A stretch of 64,000 nucleotides of DNA from Burkholderia pseudomultivorans (GCF_902499075.1 NZ_CABVPP010000003.1:124001-188000); one strand, 5' to 3'; positions 34,998-46,023 are shown, numbered from the stretch's first letter. Numbers and translations are program-made. Notes: generated by a model not told the origin, from the sequence alone.

Positions 34998-36308
34998 ATG
35001 CAAGCGGATCTGGAAACCCGCGTCGCACGGAAACTGATGTGGCGCATCATTCCGTTCGTGATGCTGCTTTACTTCGTCAGCTTTCTCGATCGCGTCAACG
35101 TCGGCTTCGCCGCGATGACGATGAACAACGCGATCGGCCTGTCGCCGACCGCGTTCGGGTTCGGCGGCGGCCTGTTCTTCGTCGGCTACTTCCTGTTCGA
35201 AGTGCCGTCCAACCTGATTCTCCACCGCGTCGGCGCGCGCATCTGGATCGCGCGCGTGATGATCACGTGGGGGATCGTGTCGGCCGTGTCCGCGTTCGCG
35301 GCCGGGCCGACCAGCTTCTACGTGCTGCGCTTCCTGCTCGGCATGGCCGAAGCCGGTTTCTTCCCCGGCATCATCCTGTACCTGAGCCTGTGGTTCCCCG
35401 TGAAGCAGCGCGCGGTGGCCGCCGCGTGGTTCATGGCGGCCGCGCCGATCTCGACCGCGCTCGGCTCGCCGCTGTCGGGCGCGATCATGCAGATGCCGCC
35501 GATGTTCGGCCTGGCCGACTGGCAGCTGCTGTACATCGTCGAAGCGCTGCCGGCGGTGGTGCTCGGCTTCGTCGTGCTGAAGTGCCTGACCGATGCGCCG
35601 TCGCAGGCTGCGTGGCTGCGCGCCGACGAGCGCGACTGGTTGATCGCGAAGCTGAAAGCGGAGGCGGACGCGCGCCACACGCACGCGGGGCATACGGCCG
35701 GCGCGTGGCAGGCGCTGCGCGACCCGCGCGTGCTGGCGCTCGCGCTGATCTACTTCGGCACGTCGGCGGGGCTGTACACGCTCGGCCTGTGGGCGCCGCT
35801 GATGGTCAAGCAGTTCGGCTTCACCGCATGGCAGACGGGCTTGCTGACCGGCATTCCGAGCATCGCCGCCGTGGTCGCGATGATCGTGTGGGCGCGGCAT
35901 TCGGATCGCACCGGCGAGCGCACGTGGCACGTCGTGATTCCGTGCGTGCTCGCGTGCATCGGCTTCGTGTTCGCGGGGCAGGCGAGCACCGCGCTGCTGA
36001 CCGTGCTCGCGCTGGTCGTCGTCAACATCGGGATCAGTGCCGCGAAGGCGCCGCTGTGGGCGATGCCGAGCGCGTTCCTGTCGGGCGCCGGCGCGGCGGC
36101 GGGCATCGCGATGATCAACTCGATCGGCAATCTCGGCGGATTCGTCGGGCCGTTCGCGATCGGCTGGCTGAAGCACGCGACGGGCGGGTATGCGGCCGGG
36201 CTCTACGTGGTGGCCGGCACGCTCGCGGTGTCGGCGGTCGTTACGCTGATGCTGAGCCGCAAGGGGGCGCGGGAAGCGGCCGTGCCGGGCGTGCGGCATC
36301 ACTCGTAA
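34998..36308 (+). CDS. MFS transporter of the anion:cation symporter group (TtuB-like)
   Basis: The 436-residue protein has twelve predicted helices. ETRVARKLMWRIIPFVMLLYFVSFLDRVNVGFAAMTMNNAIGLS is the conserved opening of the phthalate/tartrate/D-galactonate ACS family. AAGGAGG precedes the start. It lies 170 bp after the tartrate/malate dehydrogenase, so import of tartrate or a related dicarboxylate is likely. Confidence 0.92.
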   Translation: MQADLETRVARKLMWRIIPFVMLLYFVSFLDRVNVGFAAMTMNNAIGLSPTAFGFGGGLFFVGYFLFEVPSNLILHRVGARIWIARVMITWGIVSAVSAFAAGPTSFYVLRFLLGMAEAGFFPGIILYLSLWFPVKQRAVAAAWFMAAAPISTALGSPLSGAIMQMPPMFGLADWQLLYIVEALPAVVLGFVVLKCLTDAPSQAAWLRADERDWLIAKLKAEADARHTHAGHTAGAWQALRDPRVLALALIYFGTSAGLYTLGLWAPLMVKQFGFTAWQTGLLTGIPSIAAVVAMIVWARHSDRTGERTWHVVIPCVLACIGFVFAGQASTALLTVLALVVVNIGISAAKAPLWAMPSAFLSGAGAAAGIAMINSIGNLGGFVGPFAIGWLKHATGGYAAGLYVVAGTLAVSAVVTLMLSRKGAREAAVPGVRHHS

Positions 36309-36326
36309 GCGCGGCGATGTGTGCGG

Positions 36327-36375
36327 TGCATGGGAGCCGGACGGGTGCGTGGCGTACCCGTCCGGTTCCCGTGCA
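36327..36375 (+). terminator. 20-bp stem hairpin after the MFS gene
   Basis: TGCATGGGAGCCGGACGGGT pairs along its whole length with the sequence at 36356-36375, with only two G-U pairs and a 9-nt loop. No T-tract follows. It lies 19 bp beyond the stop codon and probably terminates or stabilises the mRNA. Confidence 0.6.
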
Positions 36376-36457
36376 TGGCGGCGCGCGATCGGCCGGGCGG
36401 GAACGTCAGCGTCAGCGCAGGTTCACGCGCGGGACGGAAGGCTTGCCGCCGCAGCCG

Positions 36458-36538
36458 CTATGAGGCTGCTACGAGGCCGATCGTCGTCTTGCCGCTGTTG
36501 ATCGGGCCGTTCAGGTGGATGACGGTAACGGTGGTCAT
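36458..36538 (-). pseudogene. P-loop kinase remnant (first 26 codons only)
   Basis: On the minus strand ATG 36538 begins MTTVTVIHLNGPINSGKTTIG, a textbook N-terminus of a small P-loop kinase (Walker A GPINSGKT). It then continues LVAAS and stops at 36458. The remaining 150-200 codons expected for such a kinase are not found in the following sequence, so this is a truncated relic. Confidence 0.6.
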
Positions 36539-36755
36539 GCGTCGAGGCGGGAGTCGGACGACTCGCAGCTTGCCATGACTGGCGCGGCGGTGCAGTGCGG
36601 TTGACGCGTCACGCGGCGGGATGCGAATACGGCGGGGCAGCGGACAGGCGGGGAGAGGGGAAGCGGCAGGCTGCGTGCGCAACGATGCGCGGCACGGGCA
36701 GCCTGCCCGACCGTGCCGCATGCAAACGATGCGGCACGGCGTCGAACGAAGCGAC

Positions 36756-38183
<1,428 letters not shown>

Positions 38184-38377
38184 TTAGCCCGAATGGCGGC
38201 TCCGGCCCGTCGCGGCGGGCCTGGCGGCCGGTTCGCGACGCGTCGGGCGCGACGGTCGCCGCGGCGCGAAACGCTGAAAAACGCTGAAAGCGCGGCTGGA
38301 AAGCGGGGCGCGATCCGGTATTTGCGCCGTTTCGTATGAAATTTGAAAGGTTGCGAGCCGCGTGCCGCGCGCCGGCG

Positions 38378-39445
38378 TCAGATATTCCAGGCGCGCGCGG
38401 TATCCAGCAGTTTCTCGCGCAACTGATCGACCTCGCCGGCCAGTTTCAGCATGATCGACACGTACCCGGACAACTGCGGCGGCGCGTCGCCCGACAGGCC
38501 GCCGGCGCGGCGGCGCGGCGCGAGCCGGCTCGGCGTGCCGAACTTGAGCGCGCGGCTCGCGCCGACGAGCGTGTCGCGGATCTGCCGGTTCACGCCCTTC
38601 AGGCCGACGCGCAGGTATTCGCGGGCCGCAACATCGTCGCGGGCCGGCAGCACGCTCGACAGGATTTCGAGCGTGCTGATGCACAGGCGCAGGCTGCGCT
38701 GGATCGCTTCCAGCTGCGCCATCGAGATCCCGCATTCCTTCGACACGGACGGCATCAGCGAACGCAGCTGGACCAGCAGCGCACTGAGCGCGGCCATCTC
38801 CTTCAGGTGCGCGTCGTCGCTCACGTGGCGGTCGCCGGCGAGTCGCACGTGCACGGCCGCGCACGCGCGCAGCAGGTCGGCGAGCTTGTAGCGCCACGAA
38901 TAGGTCGCGTACAGCGGCAGCGCGAACGAGAACGCCAGCGCGATCGCGATGCCGGTCAGCACGTTCACCGCGCGCCACAGGCCGTCGACGATCTCGTTGT
39001 CGCCGTGCCCGGCGACGATCACCATCGTGATCGCCGACAGCAGCGCGATATAGCCGGCCTTGCCGATCGCGTGATACGCGCAGAAGCCGCACGCGATCGC
39101 CATCAGCCCGTAGACCGCGAGCGGCGCGTGCACGGCCGAATGCAGCAGGATCAGCAGCAGCCCCGCGAGTGCGCCGATCGACGTGCCGAGCGCGCGCTCG
39201 GCCGCCTTCTTGCGGATGTTGCCGTGATGCTGCAGCCCGCCGACGACGATCAGCACGGTGATCGTCGACCATTCGCCGTGCGGCACGCGCAGCCCCGTCG
39301 ACAGCCCGATCGATACGAGAATCGCGAGCGCGACGCGCGCCGCATGGATCAGCTTCGCGTGGCGGTAGCGGCGGTACGGATCGAGCAGCGGACGAAGCGC
39401 GCCGCGGATCAAGGGCGGCAGCCGGGCAGGGAACTGGGCGGTCAT
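38378..39445 (-). CDS. FUSC-family inner-membrane protein
   Basis: A 355-residue protein. The N-terminal half contains about six hydrophobic helices with RVALAILVSIGLSTGLRVPHGEWSTITVLIVVGGLQHHGNIRKKAAERALGTSIGALAG, typical of the fusaric-acid-resistance/aromatic acid exporter (FUSC) family. The C-terminal half is a soluble helical domain. It is half the length of the usual two-module FUSC proteins, and no membrane-fusion partner gene is adjacent. An efflux role is likely but substrate unknown. Confidence 0.88.
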   Translation of the reverse strand: MTAQFPARLPPLIRGALRPLLDPYRRYRHAKLIHAARVALAILVSIGLSTGLRVPHGEWSTITVLIVVGGLQHHGNIRKKAAERALGTSIGALAGLLLILLHSAVHAPLAVYGLMAIACGFCAYHAIGKAGYIALLSAITMVIVAGHGDNEIVDGLWRAVNVLTGIAIALAFSFALPLYATYSWRYKLADLLRACAAVHVRLAGDRHVSDDAHLKEMAALSALLVQLRSLMPSVSKECGISMAQLEAIQRSLRLCISTLEILSSVLPARDDVAAREYLRVGLKGVNRQIRDTLVGASRALKFGTPSRLAPRRRAGGLSGDAPPQLSGYVSIMLKLAGEVDQLREKLLDTARAWNI

Positions 39446-39608
39446 GGCGGAGCGGAGTGGGCGGGAACGCGCGCCGCGGCGCGGGCGCCGGCCGGCGCCG
39501 CATCGCCGTGCGAGCAGACGTAACGCTAGCCGAACGCGCGCGGGCTGTCCACGGCGGGAGCGGGCGGCAGCGCGTCGCGCCGAGGCGATGCGGCGGCGAG
39601 ACGCCGCG

Positions 39609-41141
39609 TCAGGCGTCGGCCGCGCTCCGCTCGGCGTCGGCCACGCGGTTGCGGCCGCCGGACTTCGCGCGATACAGCGCGTCGTCGGCGAGCCGCAGCA
39701 GCGTCGCGGGCGGGATGCGTCCGTCGTCGGCGGTCGCCGTGCCGATGCTCGCCGTCACGCGTCCGTGCGGGCTCTTCGCATGCTCGATGTCGAGCGCCGC
39801 GATCGCGCGCCGGATTGCTTCGGCGACGGTCGCCGCGCCGCGCGCGTCGGTGTCCGGCAGCGTGACGACGAATTCCTCGCCGCCGTAGCGCGCGATCTGG
39901 TCGCTGTCGCGGCGCAGGCAGCGCGATGCGCATTGCGCGACCCGGCGCAGCACGTCGTCGCCGGCGAGATGGCCGTAATAGTCGTTGAACGCCTTGAAGT
40001 GATCGACGTCGACGAACAGCACCGACAGCGGCCGGCCGCCGCGAGCCGCACGCCGCGCCTCGTTGGCGAGCACCGTGTCGAAGGTGCCGCGGTTGTCGAG
40101 GCCGGTCAGCGCATCGGTGTGCGCGAGCCGGTACAGCTTCGATTCGGCGCGCTGCCGCCGCTGCAGCTCGCGCGACAGCAGCAGCGAGCCCCACGCGATG
40201 AAGCCGGTAAACAGGCTCATCAGCACGACGATCGAGATCGTGCGATGGCGCCACGACGCATAGACGTCGACCTCGGCGGGCGCGACGTCGACGATCAGCG
40301 GCAATCCGGCAAGCTGGCGGTACACGTAGATGCGCCGCACGCCGTCGATTGCGCCGGTGCCGGTCAGCACGCCGTCGCGGCTGCGGCGCGATTCGATGAA
40401 CAGCGGCGAATCGTGCAGGTCGAGGCCGACCACGCGCGCGTCGTACGGCAGGCGGCTCACCAGCGTGCCGTTTTCCTCGACGATCGCCGCGGTGCCGTGC
40501 GGGCCGACCGCGAGGCCGTCGAGCAGCGCGCGGAAGTAGTCGATGCTGAGCGTGCCGACCACGATGCCGCCGAAGGTGCCGTCCGGACGGTCGATGCGGC
40601 GGCTGAGCGCGATCGTCAGCGCACCGCCGCGCAGCCGCGATGCATACGGCCGGCTGATATACAGGCCCTGTACGCGCCGGTCGCGATGCGCAGTGAAATA
40701 GTCGCGGTCGGCGTAATTGCCGTGTCGCGCGGGCGATGCGCCCGAATCGACGACGATATTGCCGTGCGGATCCATGACGAAAATCGAGCCGAGATAGGCG
40801 CCGGTGGCGGCACGGTCGAACAGCAGCCGATGACGCTGGCGCGGCGGCAATGCCATCAGTTCGGGATCGGCCATGCCGTCGACGACGTTTTGCAGCGACA
40901 AATCGTAGAGCTCGATATTCCGCGCGATATCGCGTTCGATCAGCAGCATCAGGTTGCGCGCATTTTCGACCGCGTGTTCATACGCGTCGCGGCGTGCGTC
41001 GATCAGCAGCGACGCGGAAAGTCCCCAACTGAACAGCAGCAGGACGATGCCCGCCGCGAGCACGCCGCGGGGCGACAGGATGCGGGCCACGACGGATGCC
41101 GTATGGCGACGCAGTGCGGCGAGCAATGGGTGTGACTTCAT
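39609..41141 (-). CDS. Membrane-bound diguanylate cyclase with periplasmic Cache-type sensor
   Basis: The product has 510 residues from MKSHPLL; a start 16 codons upstream is possible. A transmembrane helix near residues 29-48 is followed by a periplasmic sensor with a dCache-like pattern (YFTAHRDRRVQGLYISRPY), and a second helix near 300. The GGDEF domain has an intact active site GGEEF at 420-424 and the inhibitory RxxD site RDSD at 411-414, so it should make cyclic di-GMP with product inhibition. No EAL domain is present. It is divergent from the lysine permease gene with a 545-bp gap. Confidence 0.93.
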   Translation of the reverse strand: MKSHPLLAALRRHTASVVARILSPRGVLAAGIVLLLFSWGLSASLLIDARRDAYEHAVENARNLMLLIERDIARNIELYDLSLQNVVDGMADPELMALPPRQRHRLLFDRAATGAYLGSIFVMDPHGNIVVDSGASPARHGNYADRDYFTAHRDRRVQGLYISRPYASRLRGGALTIALSRRIDRPDGTFGGIVVGTLSIDYFRALLDGLAVGPHGTAAIVEENGTLVSRLPYDARVVGLDLHDSPLFIESRRSRDGVLTGTGAIDGVRRIYVYRQLAGLPLIVDVAPAEVDVYASWRHRTISIVVLMSLFTGFIAWGSLLLSRELQRRQRAESKLYRLAHTDALTGLDNRGTFDTVLANEARRAARGGRPLSVLFVDVDHFKAFNDYYGHLAGDDVLRRVAQCASRCLRRDSDQIARYGGEEFVVTLPDTDARGAATVAEAIRRAIAALDIEHAKSPHGRVTASIGTATADDGRIPPATLLRLADDALYRAKSGGRNRVADAERSAADA

Positions 41142-41686
41142 CCTCGGTAGGCGGGCGGCGGAATATTCGCGCAGTCGGCGGTTCCGCATGCTGATTATTT
41201 CGAATTGCCGCGCATTATCTCGCGAAAACCCGGCAATTCGACGACGCGCGACAAAATGCGCGCCGCTGAATGCCGTGCGATACGGTTACGCCTTATTACC
41301 GATTGCCGCAATGAACGGGACGGATCCGAATTGAATCGATTACCGGGTGCGCGCCATTTTGTCTGAATATTAAGATGCTTGCCGACGGACATTTCCATTA
41401 ATCCCGTGTTTGCCGGTTTTCGACAGGGCGACTGATACATGACGCGCGATTCGCCGATTCGGACGCGTCCAAGCCGTTGATTCTGCAAAGCCTGCACGCG
41501 ATTGCCCGCGCCGGCGCGTGAGCTGTCCCTCCGACGAATCAGGTAGAATCCGCGCTTCGCCGCAGGCGCCCGGCGCGCAGCGCGCATCGGGGCCACATCA
41601 AATGCATCGCAGGCGGCGCAGCGCGCCCGGTTCCGGATGCGCGCCGGCCCCGGCTGCCAGCGGCCCGCTCAACGTTCGTCTCGTTT
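41142..41686. other. 545-bp divergent intergenic region, relatively AT-rich
   Basis: This gap between the cyclase and permease genes has more A+T than its surroundings, particularly 41190-41440. It must contain both promoters. I see no operator palindrome or RNA motif that I would defend. Confidence 0.4.
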
Positions 41687-43234
41687 ATGTCCGCACTCCC
41701 GAATTCCGACCAAGCCGGTTCGTCCGCGAACCCACCCAAGCTTCATCGCGCGCTGAAGGCGCGCCACCTGACGATGATCGCGATCGGCGGCTCGATCGGC
41801 ACGGGCCTGTTCGTCGCGTCCGGCGCGTCGATCTCGCAGGCCGGCCCCGGCGGCGCGATGGTCGCGTACATGCTGATCGGCCTGATGGTGTACTTCCTGA
41901 TGACGAGCCTCGGCGAAATGGCCGCGTTCATGCCGGTGTCGGGTTCGTTCGCGACCTACGGCGCGAAATACGTCGACGAAGGCTTCGGCTTCGCGCTCGG
42001 CTGGAACTACTGGTACAACTGGGCGGTGACGATCGCGGTCGAGCTGGTCGCCGCGCAGCTCGTGATGCATTACTGGTTTCCGGACGTGCCGGGCATCTGG
42101 TGGAGCGCGGCGTTCCTCGGCGTGATGTTCCTGCTCAACGCGCTCACCGTGCGCGGCTTCGGCGAGGCCGAATACTGGTTCGCGCTGATCAAGGTCGTCA
42201 CGGTGGTCGCCTTCATCGGCGTCGGCCTGCTGATGATCTTCGGCATTCTGAAGGGCGCGCCGGGCAACGGCTGGGGCAACCTGACGATCGGCGACGCGCC
42301 GTTCGCGGGCGGCCTGCCGGCGCTGATGGGCGTCGCGATGATCGCGGGCTTCTCGTTCCAGGGCACCGAGCTGATCGGCGTCGCGGCCGGCGAATCGGAA
42401 AACCCGCGCACGACGATTCCGCGCGCGGTGCGCCAGGTGTTCTGGCGGATCCTGCTGTTCTACGTGCTCGCGATCTTCGTGATCGGCGTGCTGATTCCGT
42501 ATACCGACCCGAACCTGCTGAAGACCGACGTGACCGACATCGGCGTGAGCCCGTTTACGCTGGTGTTCCGTCATGCGGGCCTCGCGTTCGCGGCCGGCGT
42601 GATGAACGCGGTGATCCTGACCGCGGTGCTGTCGGCCGGCAACTCGGGCATGTATGCGTCGACACGGATGCTGTACAACCTCGCGACCGAGGGCCGCGCG
42701 CCGAAGCTGTTCGCGAAGCTGTCGCCGGGCGGCGTGCCGCGCAACGCGCTGTATGCGACGACCGCGGTCGGCGCGCTGTGCTTCTTCACGTCGCTGTACG
42801 GCGACAAGACCGTCTATCTGTGGCTGCTGAACACGTCGGGGATGACGGGCTTCATCGCGTGGCTCGGCATCGCGGTCAGCCACTACCGGTTCCGCAAGGG
42901 CTACGTGAAGCAGGGCTATGCGGTCGACCAGCTGCCGTACCAGTCGAAGTGGTTCCCGTTCGGGCCGCTGTTCGCGTTCGTGCTGTGTCTCGTGATCGCG
43001 CTCGGGCAGGACTATCAGGCGTTCCTCGCGAACCGGATCGACTGGGCGGGCGTCGTCGCGACGTACGTCGGCATTCCGCTGTTCCTGGTCGTGTGGCTCG
43101 GCTACCGGCTCGCGAACAAGAGCCGCTTCGTGCGCTACGAAGAGATGGAGATCGCGCCGTGGGTGGCCGAGAACCGGCGCGGCCAGCGCGGCGTGCAGGC
43201 GAATCCCGCGACCGAGCGGGAAACGGCAGCCTGA
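41687..43234 (+). CDS. APC-family amino-acid permease, LysP-like
   Basis: The 515-residue protein has twelve helices. The first is TMIAIGGSIGTGLFVASGASISQAGPGGAMVAYMLIGLMVYFLMTSLGEMAAFMPVSGSF, matching the lysine-specific permease group. FSFQGTELIGVAAGESENPRTTIPRA is the conserved amphipathic loop. Lysine or another basic amino acid is the likely substrate. It ends in a clear intrinsic terminator. Confidence 0.92.
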   Translation: MSALPNSDQAGSSANPPKLHRALKARHLTMIAIGGSIGTGLFVASGASISQAGPGGAMVAYMLIGLMVYFLMTSLGEMAAFMPVSGSFATYGAKYVDEGFGFALGWNYWYNWAVTIAVELVAAQLVMHYWFPDVPGIWWSAAFLGVMFLLNALTVRGFGEAEYWFALIKVVTVVAFIGVGLLMIFGILKGAPGNGWGNLTIGDAPFAGGLPALMGVAMIAGFSFQGTELIGVAAGESENPRTTIPRAVRQVFWRILLFYVLAIFVIGVLIPYTDPNLLKTDVTDIGVSPFTLVFRHAGLAFAAGVMNAVILTAVLSAGNSGMYASTRMLYNLATEGRAPKLFAKLSPGGVPRNALYATTAVGALCFFTSLYGDKTVYLWLLNTSGMTGFIAWLGIAVSHYRFRKGYVKQGYAVDQLPYQSKWFPFGPLFAFVLCLVIALGQDYQAFLANRIDWAGVVATYVGIPLFLVVWLGYRLANKSRFVRYEEMEIAPWVAENRRGQRGVQANPATERETAA

Positions 43235-43281
43235 AGCGGGCGGGGCAGGCGCGACACGACGGCGCGCCATCGATATCGGGA

Positions 43282-43310
43282 CGGGAAGCATCGCGCTTCC
43301 CGTTTTTTTT
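43282..43310 (+). terminator. Intrinsic terminator of the permease gene
   Basis: CGGGAAGC and GCTTCCCG form an 8-bp stem with a 5-nt loop, followed by eight Ts. This is a textbook Rho-independent terminator, 47 bp after the stop codon. Confidence 0.9.
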
Positions 43311-43505
43311 GGTCGGCTTTTGTCTGTACGGGGTCAAAGCCGGTTATATTGCCCGACCCTGCCGGGCCGCAACCCGGCCGGCGCGACCAGCGCGGCGCGG
43401 ATCGGCATCCGCTGCGTGCGGCGCGCGCGGCCGGCGATCTCCGGCGTTTTCATCGTTCCGCGCGGGCCGGGCAGGCCCGCCGGAGCGCGCAACCGAGAGG
43501 AATCC

Positions 43506-43751
43506 ATGAGCGCATCACCCGCCGAGCGGAAGACCGAACCCGTTTCCATCGTGCGAATCGAGGCCGCGATCAATGCGTGGCGCGAAGTGTACCCGCCGGC
43601 GCCGGACGGCGAGGACGGCTACGCGCTCGATGCCGGCAGCAATTGCCTCGCCGAGCTGTACGGCACGATGATCTGCTATCGCCTGCCCGACGTGCCGCTC
43701 GATACGCTGAGCGACGCGCAACGCGACGCGCTGTACGCGACCGAGGTGTAG
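43506..43751 (+). CDS. DUF3717 small protein
   Basis: The 81-residue protein starts with a GAGAGGA site. VSIVRIEAAINAWREVYPP and NCLAELYGTMICYRL match the short DUF3717 family, common in Burkholderiales and of unknown function. It is soluble, with no signal peptide. A strong terminator follows. Confidence 0.85.
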   Translation: MSASPAERKTEPVSIVRIEAAINAWREVYPPAPDGEDGYALDAGSNCLAELYGTMICYRLPDVPLDTLSDAQRDALYATEV

Positions 43752-43798
43752 CGCGCGCTCGCGCGGGCGCAGGCCGGCGGCGCGAGTTGCGCCGCGAA

Positions 43799-43830
43799 CG
43801 GGGAGCCCGCGGGCTCCCCGTTTTGCTTTT
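43799..43830 (+). terminator. Intrinsic terminator after the DUF3717 gene
   Basis: CGGGGAGCCC and GGGCTCCCCG form a 10-bp perfect stem, followed by TTTTGCTTTT, 47 bp after the stop codon. Confidence 0.88.
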
Positions 43831-43943
43831 GGGCGCGGGTGCAAGCAGCGGCGCGCTTGACGCGGCGCGCATCGCCGGGCCACCATCGTCGGCATTCGAT
43901 GCGGCCGCCGGCGTGCGGCCGCTTTCACGCAGACGACCGACAC

Positions 43944-44810
43944 ATGACCGATATCGTGACCGAGGAGACCTTCATCGAGACGCCGCAGGGGCGTCTGTTC
44001 GCAAAACGCTGGTGCGGCGGCGCGGGACGGGGCGCGGTGGATCCGTCGAGGCTCGAGCCGGCCGCACCTGAGCCGGCCGCGCCTAAGCCGGCCGCGCCTG
44101 AGCCGGCCGCGCCCATCCTGCTCCTTCACGATTCGCTCGGCTGCGTCGAGCTATGGCGCGACTTCCCCGAACGGCTCGCGAATGCCACGCAACGCGACGT
44201 GATCGCCTACGATCGTCTCGGCTTCGGCCGCTCGGACCGCCATCCCGGGCGACTCGGCCTGCGCTTCGTGCGCGACGAGGCCGACCACGCGTTTCGCGCG
44301 CTGCTCGAGCGGTTCGGCATCGACGCGTTCGTCGTGCTCGGGCACAGCGTCGGCGGCGGCATGGCGACGGGATGCGCGGCCGCCTATCCGGACCGCTGCC
44401 GCGCACTCGTGACGATCGCCGCGCAGGCGTTCGTCGAGGACTGCACGCTGAGCGGCATTCGCGACGCGGCGCGCCAGTTCGACGCGCCGGGCCAGCTCGA
44501 GCGGCTCGCGCGCTATCACGGCGACAAGGCCGAGTGGGTGCTGCACGCGTGGGTCGATACGTGGCTGTCGGCGCCGTTTCGCGACTGGAGCCTCGACGAC
44601 GACCTGCCGCGCGTGCGCTGCGCGACGCTCGCGATTCACGGCGCGCACGACGAATACGGCTCGGACGTGCATCCGAAGCGGATCGCCGCGCGCGTCGCGG
44701 GACCGTCGTCGTTCCTGATGCTCGACGCGTGCGGACACCTGCCGCATCGCGAGCGCACCGACGACGTGCTGGCCGCCGTCGCGGCGCTGCTGCGCGACGC
44801 GCGCGCGTAG
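43944..44810 (+). CDS. Alpha/beta-fold hydrolase with an in-frame pentapeptide repeat
   Basis: The product has 288 residues. The nucleophile elbow is GHSVGG, the acid is in IHGAHDEYG and the His in GHLPHRE, so the triad is complete. YDRLGFGRSDRHPG is the typical oxyanion/RxG segment. An unusual insertion after about residue 38 consists of four tandem pentapeptides, EPAAP/EPAAP/KPAAP/EPAAP, encoded by a 15-bp repeat. It separates the first strands from ILLLHDSLG. The substrate is unknown. Confidence 0.9.
   Translation: MTDIVTEETFIETPQGRLFAKRWCGGAGRGAVDPSRLEPAAPEPAAPKPAAPEPAAPILLLHDSLGCVELWRDFPERLANATQRDVIAYDRLGFGRSDRHPGRLGLRFVRDEADHAFRALLERFGIDAFVVLGHSVGGGMATGCAAAYPDRCRALVTIAAQAFVEDCTLSGIRDAARQFDAPGQLERLARYHGDKAEWVLHAWVDTWLSAPFRDWSLDDDLPRVRCATLAIHGAHDEYGSDVHPKRIAARVAGPSSFLMLDACGHLPHRERTDDVLAAVAALLRDARA
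44055..44114 (+). repeat. 15-bp tandem repeat, four copies, inside the hydrolase gene
   Basis: The unit GAGCCGGCCGCGCCT occurs four times in register with single-base differences. The length is a multiple of three, so copy-number change would preserve the reading frame. Confidence 0.85.
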
Positions 44811-44838
44811 CCGTTCAACCGGCGCGGCGGCGCCCGCC

Positions 44839-45189
44839 TCAGAACGACAACTGGATCGCGAGATCGATCGCGAGCAGCGCGATCGAGCAGCCGATGCCGA
44901 GAATCACGTTCGGCAGGCGGTGTTCGAAGTCGCGATCCTTGCGCATCGCGGCCCCGAGCAGGAAGACCGCCTCGACGACGATCTGCAGCCCGACGAACAG
45001 CAGCATCAGCAGATACTCGTAACCCATCTCCTTGAAGCCGGCGAAGTGCATCCCGTGATCGCGGATCCACTGGCCGACGCGCAGCAGTTCGTAAGCGAAC
45101 AGCAAGGCGGGAAACAGGTAGCTGATGAAATAGGTTGGCGCGGTGGCATGCCGCAGCTCGAGGTGGAAATGCTGATGCGTGGTGGCCAT
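44839..45189 (-). CDS. Small integral membrane protein, unknown function
   Basis: The 116-residue product begins MATTHQHFHLELRHATAPTYF after AAGGAGGG. It has three hydrophobic segments (YFISYLFPALLFAYELLRVG, YLLMLLFVGLQIVVEAVFLLG, LGIGCSIALLAIDLAIQLSF) and a His-rich N-terminus. I do not recognise a family. It converges with the hydrolase gene. Confidence 0.75.
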   Translation of the reverse strand: MATTHQHFHLELRHATAPTYFISYLFPALLFAYELLRVGQWIRDHGMHFAGFKEMGYEYLLMLLFVGLQIVVEAVFLLGAAMRKDRDFEHRLPNVILGIGCSIALLAIDLAIQLSF

Positions 45190-45353
45190 CACGAATCCCT
45201 CCTTGCAACGCATGATTGCGGTCGCGACGGCGGCGCGAAAACGTGCAATCCGGGATTGCCCGATGCGCGCTGCGCAGCCGTACGTCATCAGCATACTGCG
45301 GCACGGCGCATTTCGCATCGGTCGTGTGTCGCGACCGATACAGTTGCGTTCCG

Positions 45354-46004
45354 TTACGCGCGTGACGCGCCGCGCGGCGGCGCCGGCGTTTTCGCCTGCG
45401 CACCTTCGACGAACAGCCGCGCCACCGACTGGAATTCCTTCTTCAACGACAGGCCCGGCACGGTCAGCCAGCGCAGCATGGCCGCAAGATACAGGTGATG
45501 GAACCACGTCGCGAGCTGCTCGGCCGGCAGCGAGCGGTTCAGTTCGCCGGCCTGCTGGCCCGCGACGATCAGCTGCTGCCAGACGAGTGCGATGTCGCTG
45601 CCGTGCGCGTGGTCGCCGTCCGGCGCGGCCGCGCCGATGCTCAGGAAGCGATGCCGCAGATACGCGAGCAGATGGACCGGATGCTGTTCGCACCATGCCG
45701 CCGAGGCATCGAGCACGCAGCCGACGCGCGACGCGAAGCTTTTGCGGCGCGCGACGTCGCGTTGCAGGTGCGCGAGATCGCGTGCGAGTTCATGTTCGAG
45801 CCAGTGCGCGAGCACGGCTTCCTTCGTCGCAAAGTGGTTGTACAGCGTGCGCTTCGCGACGTCCGCCTTCGCGGCGATCTGCTCCATCGTCACGGCGTCG
45901 TAGCCGTGCGCATCGAACAGGCGCGCAGCGGTGTCGGCGAGATGCGCGAGCATCTGGATGCGCTTGCGCGCGCGGCGGCCCGGATCGTCGGTCGGATTCG
46001 GCAT
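45354..46004 (-). CDS. TetR-family transcriptional regulator
   Basis: The 216-residue protein has the TetR helix-turn-helix AARLFDAHGYDAVTMEQIAAKADVAKRTLYNHFATKEAVL. It is divergent to the glycosyltransferase at 46108, its likely target. An upstream extension of the frame overlaps the intergenic operator region and is rejected. Confidence 0.92.
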   Translation of the reverse strand: MPNPTDDPGRRARKRIQMLAHLADTAARLFDAHGYDAVTMEQIAAKADVAKRTLYNHFATKEAVLAHWLEHELARDLAHLQRDVARRKSFASRVGCVLDASAAWCEQHPVHLLAYLRHRFLSIGAAAPDGDHAHGSDIALVWQQLIVAGQQAGELNRSLPAEQLATWFHHLYLAAMLRWLTVPGLSLKKEFQSVARLFVEGAQAKTPAPPRGASRA

Positions 46005-46023
46005 GGCGTGGATGTCGGAAGAA

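Noticed and set aside
41142-41686. Horizontally acquired island because of lower GC
   Set aside because: The shift is limited to an intergenic region with no mobile genes or repeats; promoter DNA is often AT-richer.
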